A stretch of DNA of 62,471 bases from MAG-121220-bin8 sp964433845 (GTDB lineage Bacteria; Bacteroidota; Bacteroidia; Flavobacteriales; Flavobacteriaceae): the NCBI GenBank assembly GCA_964433845.1, contig CAYSTA010000006.1, positions 1 to 62,471 on the forward strand, given 5' to 3'. Positions 33,766-43,509 of the stretch are shown here, piece by piece (position 1 is the first letter of the stretch; every line of letters starts with the position of its first letter). The position numbers and the translations under genes were made by a program. Below the pieces are notes generated by a model. The model searched no databases. It saw nothing but the letters and a program-made list of their open reading frames with translations, and was not told the DNA's origin.

Positions 33766-35665
33766 AATACAAGAATATAAAACTCTTTTTTTAAGAATAT
33801 CTATAGCTTATTTATTTTATTTTATAGCACGAGTTTTATTTTATATCTATAATAAGCATATTATTATTGTAGAAAGTTTCGAAGAATTCTTTAAATTATG
33901 TTTAATTGGTTTAACTTTTGATACTTCATCTATATTATATGCCAATGCTTTATTTATATTAATTTCTTTATTACCAATAAAAAGCAATTCTTCAGTTTCC
34001 TTTCAAAAAGGGATGTTTTTTCTTTATTTCACTACTAATATCATAGCTTATTCTACTAATTTTTTTGATTTTATTTATTATGAGTTTTCACAATCTAGAT
34101 TAACTACAACTGTTTTTGATATTATTGAAAACGAAACAAATAAGATCGATTTAATGGGTTCGTTTATAATTGATTATTGGCATGTATTTATTTTATTTTT
34201 TGTTTTGGTGTTTTGCTGGATTTATTTATATAAAAAAATAGAATTTAAGATTTCTTCTCAATTAAATAAATATAATTATTATGGATATTCAATAATTTGG
34301 TTCTTATTTATTGTTTTTGTTTGTGTTATAGGTATGAGAGGTGGAATTGGGAATGCTACAAGGCCCATTAATATGGTTGATGCTCATAGATTTGTAAAAA
34401 AAGGCTCTCATGCTGATTTAGTTTTAAATTCACCTTTTTGTATGATAAGAACATATAAAAAAAATTATTTTCAAAAGAAAAATTTTTTAACAAATTCTGA
34501 AAAAAACAGAATAATTAATCCAATTAAGAAATTTAATGATTCTATAATTTCAAGACCAAATATTGTTTTAATAGTTATGGAAAGTTTTGGAAGAGAGTAC
34601 ATAGGCTCTTTCAATAAAGATAAAGCTATTGATAACTATATTAGTTATACACCTTTTTTAGACTCTCTTTCACAACATAGTACCATATTTACTAATTCAT
34701 TTGCAAATGGAAGACAATCTATAGAGGCTTTGCCTTCAATTTTAGCTAGTCTCCCCTCATTTAGAATTCCTTTTACTTCATCTCCATACGCAAATCAAGA
34801 AATTCAATCATTAGTTTCTGTTTTTAATGATTTGGACTATTCTACTTCTTTTTTCCATGGCGCTCCAAATGGTTCAATGGGTTTTTTAGGTTTGTCAAAT
34901 ATTTTAGGTTTTGACAATTATTTTGGAAAGAATGAGTTTAATAACAATTCTTTATACGACGGGTATTGGGGAATATGGGACGAACCTTTTTTGCAATTTA
35001 TGAAAACGAAAATTGATAAATTTGAAGAACCTTTCTTTACTACATTTTTTAGTCTGACATCACATGAGCCTTTTAAAGTTCCATTAGAATACAAAGATGT
35101 TTTTCCTATTGGAAATGTACCGATGCATCAGGTTATAGGCTATTCAGATAATGCTCTAAGAAAATTTTTTAATTCTTCTAAAAATGAACCCTGGTTTAAA
35201 AATACTTTATTTGTAATAACTGCAGATCATTGTAATCAATTTTGGTATCCATTTTATAGGGATGGTATTAATAGATTTGCAATCCCAATTATTTTTTATC
35301 ATCCTAATAATAGTTTTATTGGGGTCAATAATAAACTTGCTCAACATTTAGATATCTTTCCTTCTATAATTGATTTAATAGGATATGATAAACCAATAAA
35401 TACTTGGGGAAGAAGTCTTTTTACCGAAAATTTAGATAAACCTTTCTCAATCCACTTTTCAGGAACAGTTTATCGCTTTTCAATGAATAAATTTACTTTA
35501 GTTTTTGATGGTGACAATGTTATAGGTGTATATAATATTGATGACTATGCCCTAAATGAAAACTTAATTAATGATAATAAGATTGATTATTCTTTTGAAG
35601 AGCAATATTTAAAAGCTTTTTTTCAAGACTATATAGAAAGAGTTGTTGATAAAAAACTCAATTAA
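33755..35665 (+). CDS. LtaS-like phosphoglycerol/phosphoethanolamine transferase (sulfatase superfamily)
   Basis: This protein of about 636 residues has five N-terminal membrane segments (to about residue 195) followed by an extracytoplasmic alkaline-phosphatase-like domain. That domain shows NIVLIVMESFGREYIG, FANGRQSIEALPSILASLP, FHGAPNGSMGF, TSHEPFKVP and VITADHCNQ. The position of the LtaS catalytic Thr seems to hold Ser in GRQSIE. I start it at ATG 33755 (MLDRIQEYK), since an upstream TTG start would lie deep inside the PAP2 gene. Lipoteichoic acid is not made by Gram-negatives, so it probably decorates a glycan or lipid with a polar head group. Confidence 0.85.
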   Translation: MLDRIQEYKTLFLRISIAYLFYFIARVLFYIYNKHIIIVESFEEFFKLCLIGLTFDTSSILYANALFILISLLPIKSNSSVSFQKGMFFLYFTTNIIAYSTNFFDFIYYEFSQSRLTTTVFDIIENETNKIDLMGSFIIDYWHVFILFFVLVFCWIYLYKKIEFKISSQLNKYNYYGYSIIWFLFIVFVCVIGMRGGIGNATRPINMVDAHRFVKKGSHADLVLNSPFCMIRTYKKNYFQKKNFLTNSEKNRIINPIKKFNDSIISRPNIVLIVMESFGREYIGSFNKDKAIDNYISYTPFLDSLSQHSTIFTNSFANGRQSIEALPSILASLPSFRIPFTSSPYANQEIQSLVSVFNDLDYSTSFFHGAPNGSMGFLGLSNILGFDNYFGKNEFNNNSLYDGYWGIWDEPFLQFMKTKIDKFEEPFFTTFFSLTSHEPFKVPLEYKDVFPIGNVPMHQVIGYSDNALRKFFNSSKNEPWFKNTLFVITADHCNQFWYPFYRDGINRFAIPIIFYHPNNSFIGVNNKLAQHLDIFPSIIDLIGYDKPINTWGRSLFTENLDKPFSIHFSGTVYRFSMNKFTLVFDGDNVIGVYNIDDYALNENLINDNKIDYSFEEQYLKAFFQDYIERVVDKKLN

Positions 35666-35667
35666 AT

Positions 35668-36270
35668 TTATTTTAAGATATCTTCAAAATCCATCTTAAA
35701 TTCTTTAATTCTTGGAGCAGAAACTCTCATTATATATAAATCATTAGGGTTTTTTTTCTTATAATCTTGGTGGTAATTTTCGGCTTTATAAAATTTTTTA
35801 AAAGGTAATACTTGTGTTGTTATTTTATCAAAAACTTTATTTTCCAAAAGTCTTTTTATTTCATTTCTAATAATTAATTCTTCATTTTTAGAATTATAAA
35901 ATGCAATGGATCTATACTGTGTTCCAACATCAGGACCTTGTCTGTTCAATGTTGTAGGATCATGTGAACCAAAAAAAACTTTTACTAATGTTTTAAAGTC
36001 GATTATATTAGGATCATATACTACTTCAACAACTTCTGCATGACCTGTTTTTCCACCTATTACCTGATAATAACTTGGATTTTTTATAAAACCTCCAGAA
36101 TAGCCAGAATCAACCTTTTTTACTCCTTTTAAACTTTCATAAATGCTTTCTACGCACCAAAAGCATCCTGAAGCAAAATATGCTTTATCTAGATTTTGTC
36201 CTTCATTATCGTATTTTAAAATATTTTGTTGAACAGTTAAGGTTGTGAATATTAATAATATCTTAATCAT
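35668..36270 (-). CDS. msrA: peptide-methionine (S)-S-oxide reductase
   Basis: This 200-residue enzyme repairs oxidised methionine. The active-site motif GCFWC has its catalytic Cys at residue 36, followed by YSGGFIKNPSYYQV, GHAEVVEVVYDP, HDPTTLNRQGPDVGTQYRS and NYHQDY. An N-terminal hydrophobic stretch (MIKILLIFTTLTVQQ) suggests export, so it may repair periplasmic proteins. It is separated from the convergent LtaS-like gene by only 2 bases and is directly downstream of the glycosyltransferase gene. Confidence 0.95.
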   Translation of the reverse strand: MIKILLIFTTLTVQQNILKYDNEGQNLDKAYFASGCFWCVESIYESLKGVKKVDSGYSGGFIKNPSYYQVIGGKTGHAEVVEVVYDPNIIDFKTLVKVFFGSHDPTTLNRQGPDVGTQYRSIAFYNSKNEELIIRNEIKRLLENKVFDKITTQVLPFKKFYKAENYHQDYKKKNPNDLYIMRVSAPRIKEFKMDFEDILK

Positions 36271-37380
36271 TTAATTATTTATTAGCTGTGATACAAATTT
36301 CCCCCAATTATATTTATCCTTTTTTAATTTGATTTTATTAATTAATAATTTTTTATCGAAATCTATTGCAAATAATATTTTATTTGATAAATCTTTATGA
36401 TTAGGTTCAGATATAAAACCATCTTGGTTATCTATAATAAATTCTGAAAGTCCTTTAATATTTGTAGAAACAGTTGGTATTTCAAATTGAAATGCTAAAG
36501 AACTAATACCACTTTGAGATGCTTTTCTATAAGGTTGTATAACTAAATCCGAAGAACAAAACCAATATTTTATTTCATTTTCATTAATAAATTTATTATT
36601 TAATAATATATTATTATTTAATTTATTTCTATCAATTATTTTTTTATACTTTTTTATAGACTTATAGTTTTCTCCAACTATTAATAGTTTTACCTCATTT
36701 TTTTCTTCAATTATTTTTGACATTGATTTAATTAATATATCCAATCCTTTATATTCTCTTATTAATCCAAAAAAAAGTATATATATTGACTCTTTAGATA
36801 AATTTAGTTTTTCCTTCGCTAAATTTTTATTTATTGGTTCCCCAAATTTTTTTGGAACAGGGTGAAATAATGTAATTCCATTTTTTACACTATATATTTT
36901 ATTTATTTGATTCGTTACATTTTTAGATAGAGTAACGTGTTTATCAATACTATTTAAATAAAATTTTAAAATAATTTTTTGTAAAAAATTATTTTCATGT
37001 GGAAATGCATTGTGAATTAATCCAATTTTTTTAATTTTTTTATTAATTAACCTATTAATTAATGAAAAACAAGGAGCCATATAGGGTGTCCAATAACAAC
37101 TAATCAATATATCAGGATCAATGTTGTTTATTTTTTTTACGGTTGAAATCCAATTAAAAGGACTTAATGAATTAATAATTCTTTTTCCTTTAATTTTTGG
37201 AGACATAGATTCACTAGATAACTGTGTTTTACCGGGAAAAAAAATAGATGGATATTGTAAACTAAAAGTAAATACTATTACTGAATGTCCTAATTTTTGA
37301 AGATTTTCACATAGTTCTTGATTTGTGTCTGAAATACCTCCTCTATATGGAAAATATGGACCTATAACAACTATATTCAT
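36271..37380 (-). CDS. family 4 glycosyltransferase
   Basis: This 369-residue GT-B enzyme starts MNIVVIGPYFPYRGGISDTN with the glycine-rich N-terminal loop, has VSCYW-like segment ILISCYWTPYM, ILFFGLIREYKGLDILI at the start of the C-terminal Rossmann domain, LLIVGENYKSIKKY and the nucleotide-sugar segment QPYRKASQSGISSLAFQFEIP. It probably adds a sugar to a cell-surface glycan or lipid; donor and acceptor are unknown. It lies between secA (9 bases away) and msrA (adjoining) on the same strand. Confidence 0.87.
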   Translation of the reverse strand: MNIVVIGPYFPYRGGISDTNQELCENLQKLGHSVIVFTFSLQYPSIFFPGKTQLSSESMSPKIKGKRIINSLSPFNWISTVKKINNIDPDILISCYWTPYMAPCFSLINRLINKKIKKIGLIHNAFPHENNFLQKIILKFYLNSIDKHVTLSKNVTNQINKIYSVKNGITLFHPVPKKFGEPINKNLAKEKLNLSKESIYILFFGLIREYKGLDILIKSMSKIIEEKNEVKLLIVGENYKSIKKYKKIIDRNKLNNNILLNNKFINENEIKYWFCSSDLVIQPYRKASQSGISSLAFQFEIPTVSTNIKGLSEFIIDNQDGFISEPNHKDLSNKILFAIDFDKKLLINKIKLKKDKYNWGKFVSQLINN

Positions 37381-37389
37381 TTCTTTATT

Positions 37390-40300
37390 TTAATCATTTA
37401 CTAATATCCAATCTCCATTTTTTAAATGATTTTCAGCTATTTTATATTTTAATGTTTTTTGTTCACCATTTGAAATGTTTTTTATTGTAACTTTTTCATT
37501 CCTACCTATTTTTTTGGTTTCTCTAACAATAGTTTCAACAGGTTGATTTCTTGATGAAACATTTTGTCCTGCATTTCTGTTTATTGAGGCCAATTCATCA
37601 CTATTTAATACTTCTTCTTTAGATAAATTAAGTTTTTGTTTTCTCCTAATTCTTCGGTCTTCTCTAATTTCTGAAGGATCTTTTGATGGCAGTTCTCCTT
37701 TAAACAAGAAGGATATAATTTCTTTATTTATTTCATTTAGTGTTGTTTGAAATAATTTAAAAGCTTCGAATTTATAAATTACTAATGGGTCTTTTTGTTC
37801 ATGTACTGCTAATTGAACAGATTGTTTTAATTCATCCATTTTTCTTAAATGATTTTTCCATGATTCATCAATAATGGCTAAGGATATATTCTTTTCAAAA
37901 TCATTTATTAAAGTCTTTCCCTTAGATTCGTAAGCTAATTTTAGATTTGAAACAACGTTAAGGGTTTTCTTACCATCTGTAAAAGGAACTACAATTCTTT
38001 CAAAATTATTTGAAGGATTTTCATAAACATTTTTTATAACTGGATAAACTTTTTCAGCACTTGAATTAACTTTTAAATTATAATGATCATATGCACTTCT
38101 ATAAGTTTTAAAAACTATTTCATTATTTTCTGTTTTTTCAAATTCTTCTTCTGTAAATTCAGAACTAACAGAAAAGTATCTAATAATATCGAATTCATAA
38201 TCTTTATAACTGTTAGAGACTTTATTATTTTCAACTATTATTTCAGTAGTATCATAAATCATATTAGCTATATCAACCTTTAATCTATCACCTTCCAAAG
38301 CATGTTTTCTTCTTTTATAAATATTTTCTCTTTGTACATTCATTACATCATCATATTCCAATAATCTTTTTCTAATTCCAAAATTATTTTCTTCAACTTT
38401 TCTTTGTGCTCTTTCTATTGTCTTTGTCATCATAGAATGTTGTATAACTTCACCTTCTTCTAAGCCCATTTTATCCATCATTTTAGCAACTCTATCTGAT
38501 CCAAATAATCTCATTAAATTGTCTTCTAAAGACACATAGAACTGAGAACTTCCTGGATCACCTTGTCTTCCAGACCTTCCTCTTAGCTGTCTGTCAACTC
38601 TCCTAGAGTCATGTCTTTCAGTTCCTACAATTGCTAATCCACCATTTGACTTAACTTGATCATTGATTTTAATATCTGTTCCTCGACCAGCCATATTTGT
38701 AGCAATCGTGACAACTCCTGCATTTCCAGCTTCACTTACTATATCGGCTTCTTTTTTATGAAGTTTAGCATTTAAAACATTATGTTTTATTTTTTTTATT
38801 GAAAGCATTCTTGCTAATAATTCTGAAATTTCAACTGATGTTGTTCCTATTAATACAGGTCTGCCTGAATTGGAAATTTCAGACACATGTTCAATTACTG
38901 CATTATATTTTTCTCTTTTAGTTTTATAAATTAAATCATTGTGATCTTTTCTATCTATAGGTTTATTAGTGGGAATTTCAATAACATCTAATTTATATAT
39001 ATCCCAAAATTCTCCAGCTTCAGTTATGGCAGTTCCCGTCATTCCAGAAAGTTTTTTATACATTCTAAAATAATTTTGCAGAGTAACAGAAGCAAAAGTT
39101 TGTGTTGCATCCTCAATTTTTACATTCTCTTTGGCTTCTATTGCTTGGTGAAGTCCATCAGAATAACGTCTACCTTCCATTATTCTACCCGTTTGTTCAT
39201 CAACAATTTTAACCTTATTGTCCATAACTACATATTCGGTGTCTTTTTCAAATAAGGTATAAGCTTTTAATAATTGATTAATAGTATGAATTCTTTCGCT
39301 TTTTACACTGAAATCTGTATATATTTTTTCCTTTTCTTCTACTTCATTATTAACTTCTAAATTCTGATTTTCTATATTGGCAATCTCAGTGGATAAATCT
39401 GGAAGAATGAAAAAATTTGAATCTTGATTATCAGCAGACAGACTATCTATTCCTTTATCTGTTAACTCTATTTGATTGTTTTTTTCATCAATAACAAAGA
39501 AAAGGTCCACATCAACTTTTGGCATTTCTCGGTTATTATCTTGCATATAAAAATTTTCTGTTTTTTGTAATAATTGTTTTACACCCTCTTCACTAAGAAA
39601 TTTAATCAATGCAGAATTTTTTGGTAATCCTCTAAAAACTTGTAAAAGATGAAATCCCCCGTCTTCATTATTGCCTTCACTAATTAATTTTTTTGCTTTT
39701 GATAAAACTTGATTTAATAATTGTTTTTGTTGCTGAACAATTGAATTTATCTTTGGTTTTAACTCATTAAATTCATGAATATCTCCTTTAGGGACCGGTC
39801 CTGAAATTATTAATGGAGTTCTTGCATCATCAACCAAAACGGAATCTACTTCATCTACTATAGCATAGCTATGAGTTTTTTGTACCAAATCAGATGATGA
39901 GTGAGCCATATTATCTCTCAAATAATCAAATCCAAATTCATTATTAGTTCCATATGTAATATCTGATTTATATGCTTTTTTTCTACCTTCAGAATTTGGA
40001 CTATAATGATCAATACAGTCTACAGTTAGTCCATGGAATTCAAAAATTGGTGCCATCCATGCACTATCTCTTTTTGCTAAATAATCATTTACTGTAACTA
40101 AATGAACACCATTTCCAGTTAATGCATTTAAATATACAGGAAGTGTAGCTACAAGAGTTTTACCCTCTCCTGTTTGCATTTCAGCTATTTTTCCACGATG
40201 TAATGCAATCCCCCCAATTAATTGTACATCATAATGTATCATATCCCACGTAACTTCTTTTCCAGCAGCATCCCATTTATTAGCCCAAATTGCATTTTTA

Positions 40301-40752
40301 TCATCAATTGTAACATAATCCTTTATTGAGGATAAACGCATATCTGATTCTGTTGCTTTTACAGATAATTTAGTATTCTCTTTAAAACGTTTTGCTGTTT
40401 CTTTGACTACTGCAAAAGCTTTAGGAAGTATCTCATTTAATTTCAATTCAACTTCCTGATTGGAATCTTCAGTTGCATTATCAATTTCTTTATAGAATTT
40501 TTCGTTATCATCAATATTTGTGGAAGAATTTATTTTTTCCTTTAACCTATTTATTTTATCATCAAAAGGCTTTCTTACAGAATGGATTATTTCTTTAAAT
40601 TCAATTGTTTTGTTCCTTAATGCATCGTTATTTAATAAAGACATTTCATTCTCATAGCCTAATATATCTTTAACAATAGACTCAACCTCTTTTAGGTCTT
40701 TTTTAGATTTATCACCTACAAAAATATTTAGTAAAGAATTAATTAAACTCAT
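37390..40752 (-). CDS. secA: preprotein translocase ATPase SecA
   Basis: This 1120-residue motor drives proteins through SecYEG. Walker A MQTGEGKT is at 192-199, followed by TVNDYLAKRDSAWM, YGTNNEFGFDYLRDNM, VDEVDSVLVDDARTPLIISGP, TNMAGRGTDIKIN and GRSGRQGDPGSSQFYVSLED. It is longer than E. coli SecA (901) owing to insertions in the N-terminal region (about 60-110) and the 330-470 region, as in other flavobacteria. The C-terminus ends ENHLKNGDWILVND and lacks the SecB-binding zinc motif. A -7 box at 40772-40779 lies 20 bases before the start. Confidence 0.97.
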   Translation of the reverse strand: MSLINSLLNIFVGDKSKKDLKEVESIVKDILGYENEMSLLNNDALRNKTIEFKEIIHSVRKPFDDKINRLKEKINSSTNIDDNEKFYKEIDNATEDSNQEVELKLNEILPKAFAVVKETAKRFKENTKLSVKATESDMRLSSIKDYVTIDDKNAIWANKWDAAGKEVTWDMIHYDVQLIGGIALHRGKIAEMQTGEGKTLVATLPVYLNALTGNGVHLVTVNDYLAKRDSAWMAPIFEFHGLTVDCIDHYSPNSEGRKKAYKSDITYGTNNEFGFDYLRDNMAHSSSDLVQKTHSYAIVDEVDSVLVDDARTPLIISGPVPKGDIHEFNELKPKINSIVQQQKQLLNQVLSKAKKLISEGNNEDGGFHLLQVFRGLPKNSALIKFLSEEGVKQLLQKTENFYMQDNNREMPKVDVDLFFVIDEKNNQIELTDKGIDSLSADNQDSNFFILPDLSTEIANIENQNLEVNNEVEEKEKIYTDFSVKSERIHTINQLLKAYTLFEKDTEYVVMDNKVKIVDEQTGRIMEGRRYSDGLHQAIEAKENVKIEDATQTFASVTLQNYFRMYKKLSGMTGTAITEAGEFWDIYKLDVIEIPTNKPIDRKDHNDLIYKTKREKYNAVIEHVSEISNSGRPVLIGTTSVEISELLARMLSIKKIKHNVLNAKLHKKEADIVSEAGNAGVVTIATNMAGRGTDIKINDQVKSNGGLAIVGTERHDSRRVDRQLRGRSGRQGDPGSSQFYVSLEDNLMRLFGSDRVAKMMDKMGLEEGEVIQHSMMTKTIERAQRKVEENNFGIRKRLLEYDDVMNVQRENIYKRRKHALEGDRLKVDIANMIYDTTEIIVENNKVSNSYKDYEFDIIRYFSVSSEFTEEEFEKTENNEIVFKTYRSAYDHYNLKVNSSAEKVYPVIKNVYENPSNNFERIVVPFTDGKKTLNVVSNLKLAYESKGKTLINDFEKNISLAIIDESWKNHLRKMDELKQSVQLAVHEQKDPLVIYKFEAFKLFQTTLNEINKEIISFLFKGELPSKDPSEIREDRRIRRKQKLNLSKEEVLNSDELASINRNAGQNVSSRNQPVETIVRETKKIGRNEKVTIKNISNGEQKTLKYKIAENHLKNGDWILVND

Positions 40753-40771
40753 TAGAAAATTTATTTATAAT

Positions 40772-40779
40772 CAAATTTA
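40772..40779 (-). promoter_or_regulatory. -7 box (TAAATTTG) of secA
   Basis: On the minus strand TAAATTTG lies 19 bases before the secA ATG and directly after the DUF2795 terminator. A clear -33 TTG is lacking, since the terminator stem occupies that place. Confidence 0.45.
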
Positions 40780-40782
40780 AGT

Positions 40783-40808
40783 AAAAAAAAAGCCTCCTAA
40801 GAGACTTT
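40783..40808 (-). terminator. terminator of the DUF2795 gene
   Basis: On the minus strand AAAGTCTC / GAGGCTTT (40808-40801 with 40796-40789, one G-T pair, 4-base loop) is followed by a run of T residues reaching 40783. It separates the DUF2795 gene from secA. Confidence 0.75.
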
Positions 40809-40825
40809 GTATAAGTTTTATAAAC

Positions 40826-41050
40826 CTAATATTCATCTTCATTCCAAAGGTAGTCTTCTTCGGTTGGATAATCTGGCCAAATTTCTAAAATGGACTCATA
40901 AACTTCTCCTTCCTCTTCTTCAATTTCCTGTAAATTTTCAACAACTTCTAATGGAGCTCCAGTTCTGATAGAAAAATCTATTAATTCATCTTTATTTGCT
41001 GGCCAAGGCGCATCACTTAAATAAGATGCTAATTCTAAAGTCCAATACAT
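40826..41050 (-). CDS. DUF2795 family small acidic protein
   Basis: This 74-residue soluble protein matches the DUF2795 pattern: an N-terminal YWTLELASYLSDAPWPA, then KDELIDFSIRTGAPLEVVENL, which looks like a small helical fold. Its C-terminal half is strongly acidic (EEEEGEVYES, then WPDYPTEEDYLWNEDEY). It has its own promoter and terminator, so it is a monocistronic unit between lnt and secA, and probably well expressed. Function is unknown. Confidence 0.85.
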   Translation of the reverse strand: MYWTLELASYLSDAPWPANKDELIDFSIRTGAPLEVVENLQEIEEEEGEVYESILEIWPDYPTEEDYLWNEDEY

Positions 41051-41072
41051 AATCTTAATCTATAAATATTTG

Positions 41073-41102
41073 CAAAAATAAATTTTTAATTGACTCTTGC
41101 AA
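41073..41102 (-). promoter_or_regulatory. Bacteroidota-type promoter of the DUF2795 gene
   Basis: On the minus strand TTG at 41102-41100, a 19-base spacer and TATTTTTG at 41080-41073 match the consensus closely. Transcription would start near 41066, about 16 bases before the ATG. Confidence 0.7.
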
Positions 41103-41118
41103 GATTTTATATAAGAAA

Positions 41119-42690
41119 TTAATATTTTTTTTTCTTCCCAAAATAATACAATACTATTATAGAAAAGAAAAACAATGAAAACCTAAAAATAAAATCGCCA
41201 TATTTAACGTAAACAGTAACCAGATTTGAAATATTAGCTTTAGCACTAATTACTCCTTTTATATTATAATCAAGCTGATTAATAATTTCTCCTTTTTTGT
41301 TAATTATTGCTGAAGATCCAGTATTAGCACTTCTAACAATACTTCTTCTTGTCTCAATTGATCGTATTCTCGCATAACTTAAATGTTGTTTATAACCTTG
41401 AGATTCACTCCACCATCCATCATTTGTTATGATTGCTAATAGTTGTGCTCCATTTCGAATATATTCTGTTACATATTCTCCATAAACTGACTCATAGCAT
41501 ATTATAGGAGCTATTTTAACTCCGTTATCAAGTTCAAAAACACCTCTATTTTGTTGAATTCCTCTGCTGATTACTGTTCCTCCCATGTTTAACAAAGCAT
41601 TTCCTAAAATAGGCTCTAGAATATTTTTATATGGCATATGCTCTACACCAACTACTAATTTTGATTTATGATAAATTTGAGGTTCTTGATTCTTTGAAAT
41701 AAGAAAACTACTGTTGAAAACATCAATCCATAAGCTATCTTTAATATAATTCGAAGTTTTAGATTTGTCTAGAGAAGAATTATAAAGTTTATAGAATTGA
41801 ACTCCAGATATAAGCTGTGAATTATTCTTGTTTAAATAGTCCTTTAAAGATAGCAAGAATGGACTTTCTTGAAAACTGTTAATTAAAAAACCAGGACTTT
41901 CTGAAAAATATGTTTCTGGAGCAACAATTATATCATTAGACTCTCCAGAAGAATCCACAAAACTTTTAAAATCTTGAAGAATAGAAATATTAGTTCTTCC
42001 ATATTTCTCCGTATAAGGATCAATATTTGGTTGTAATATAGTAACACTGATATGTTCTCTATCATTTTCTTGAAAATTATAAATTAATAATGAAATTATA
42101 ATTGGAATAGAAACTGCTAGAATTGAAGAAGAAATTCTAATAATATCTATTTTTTTAGTGTTTGTATAATTATTATAAACGAGTAGAAATAGATAATTTA
42201 CAAAAAGAACCCATAAAGTTCCACCAAAAGACCCAGTATATTCATACCATTGTATCCACAAGATATTTTCTGAAAAAACATTGCCTAAGTTCAACCATGG
42301 CCATGAAAAATCCCATAACAAATGAAATTTTTCAAATACAATCCATGATGAAAACCAATAAATAACACTTAGTTTTTTACCTATGTTCTTAGAAATAATA
42401 CTATAGCTAGTAAATACTAAGGCCATCAATAGACTATTAACAATAATAGCAAAAGACATTCCAAAAAAAGTAGAATATACTAACCACCATGTAGCAATAG
42501 AGTTCCATATAAAAAATGATAAATAAGAATATAGAAATATTTTTAAGCTTGAATCATTTCTTATCAATTTTTCTAAATAAAGTAAAGGAACAAAACTTAT
42601 GAAAATTAAAATTGTTAAACCATAAGTAGGCCAAGATAAACCAAGTAAAATTCCAGATAGAATACTGTATAAAAGATGCTTCTTATTCAA
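41119..42690 (-). CDS. lnt: apolipoprotein N-acyltransferase
   Basis: This 523-residue inner-membrane enzyme adds the third acyl chain to lipoproteins. About six N-terminal membrane segments (to about 205) precede a nitrilase-like domain with the E-K-C catalytic set: APETYFSES (Glu), YHKSKLVVGVEHMPY (Lys) and IICYESVYGEY (Cys). Family motifs WSWPWLNLGN and ITNDGWWSES are present, and a last hydrophobic segment ends the chain. The start appears to be TTG at 42690-42688 (MNKKHLL); I see no nearby in-frame ATG. The many lipoproteins in this window depend on this pathway. Confidence 0.93.
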   Translation of the reverse strand: MNKKHLLYSILSGILLGLSWPTYGLTILIFISFVPLLYLEKLIRNDSSLKIFLYSYLSFFIWNSIATWWLVYSTFFGMSFAIIVNSLLMALVFTSYSIISKNIGKKLSVIYWFSSWIVFEKFHLLWDFSWPWLNLGNVFSENILWIQWYEYTGSFGGTLWVLFVNYLFLLVYNNYTNTKKIDIIRISSSILAVSIPIIISLLIYNFQENDREHISVTILQPNIDPYTEKYGRTNISILQDFKSFVDSSGESNDIIVAPETYFSESPGFLINSFQESPFLLSLKDYLNKNNSQLISGVQFYKLYNSSLDKSKTSNYIKDSLWIDVFNSSFLISKNQEPQIYHKSKLVVGVEHMPYKNILEPILGNALLNMGGTVISRGIQQNRGVFELDNGVKIAPIICYESVYGEYVTEYIRNGAQLLAIITNDGWWSESQGYKQHLSYARIRSIETRRSIVRSANTGSSAIINKKGEIINQLDYNIKGVISAKANISNLVTVYVKYGDFIFRFSLFFFSIIVLYYFGKKKKY

Positions 42691-42795
42691 ATAGTGAAAA
42701 TTTATAAATTATTATTCCAAGTTAGACAAAATAAAAAATATATTTCAGCTTAATTTAAGTTTAATTTATATGATTTAAAATTGTAATTTTAGAAA

Positions 42796-43509
42796 ATGAA
42801 ATTTTTTTGGTTTCTTCCAAATACATTTACATTTTTAAATCTTTTTTTTGGATGTGTTGCAGTTGTTTTAGGGCTAAATGGAGATATTGATGGCTTAGCT
42901 GCTTTTGTTTTATTAGGTTTAGTTTGTGACTTTTTAGATGGGTTTTTTGCCAGAATGTTAAATGTTAAATCGAAATTAGGAGTTCAATTAGATTCTTTAT
43001 CAGATCTAGTTACATTTGGATTGACATCTTCAATTGTAATGTTTACTCTTCTGTCTAATTCTACATTTATAAATGAAAGTAATCCAAATTCATACATTAA
43101 GTTAATTCCTTACTTGTCTTTTCTAATTACAATTGCATCCTCTTATAGATTAGCCAAATTTAATTTAGACAATAATGATTCTTACTTTAAAGGTTTACCA
43201 ACTCCAGGTAATGCTCTTATGATTGTTTTCTTGCCTTTTTTATTTGAAAATCATTTATTTTCTCAGCATATTGAATTATTGGAAAGCACTTTTTTTCTGT
43301 TGTTTATTATAATAATTTCTTCTTATTTACTTATTTCTAGTTTAGAAATGCCTTCCTTTAAGTTTAAAGGGATTTTATTTGTAAGAAATAAGTTTAAAGA
43401 TCTTTTTGTTATAACTTCAATTGGCTTAATAATTGGATTTAAATTGGCAGCTTTTCCAATTATAATTATTATTTACATTCTTTTGAGTTTATTTAGAATT
43501 AAATTCTAG
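42796..43509 (+). CDS. pssA: CDP-diacylglycerol-serine O-phosphatidyltransferase
   Basis: This 237-residue membrane enzyme of the CDP-alcohol phosphatidyltransferase family makes phosphatidylserine, the precursor of phosphatidylethanolamine. The signature DGFFARMLNVKSKLGVQLDS with a following SD gives the D-G-x2-A-R-x8-G-x3-D-x3-D pattern. About seven hydrophobic segments are visible, and FNLDNNDSYFKGLPTPGNA is typical of the bacterial serine enzyme. Its 3' end overlaps the convergent lptB gene by 21 bases. Confidence 0.92.
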   Translation: MKFFWFLPNTFTFLNLFFGCVAVVLGLNGDIDGLAAFVLLGLVCDFLDGFFARMLNVKSKLGVQLDSLSDLVTFGLTSSIVMFTLLSNSTFINESNPNSYIKLIPYLSFLITIASSYRLAKFNLDNNDSYFKGLPTPGNALMIVFLPFLFENHLFSQHIELLESTFFLLFIIIISSYLLISSLEMPSFKFKGILFVRNKFKDLFVITSIGLIIGFKLAAFPIIIIIYILLSLFRIKF

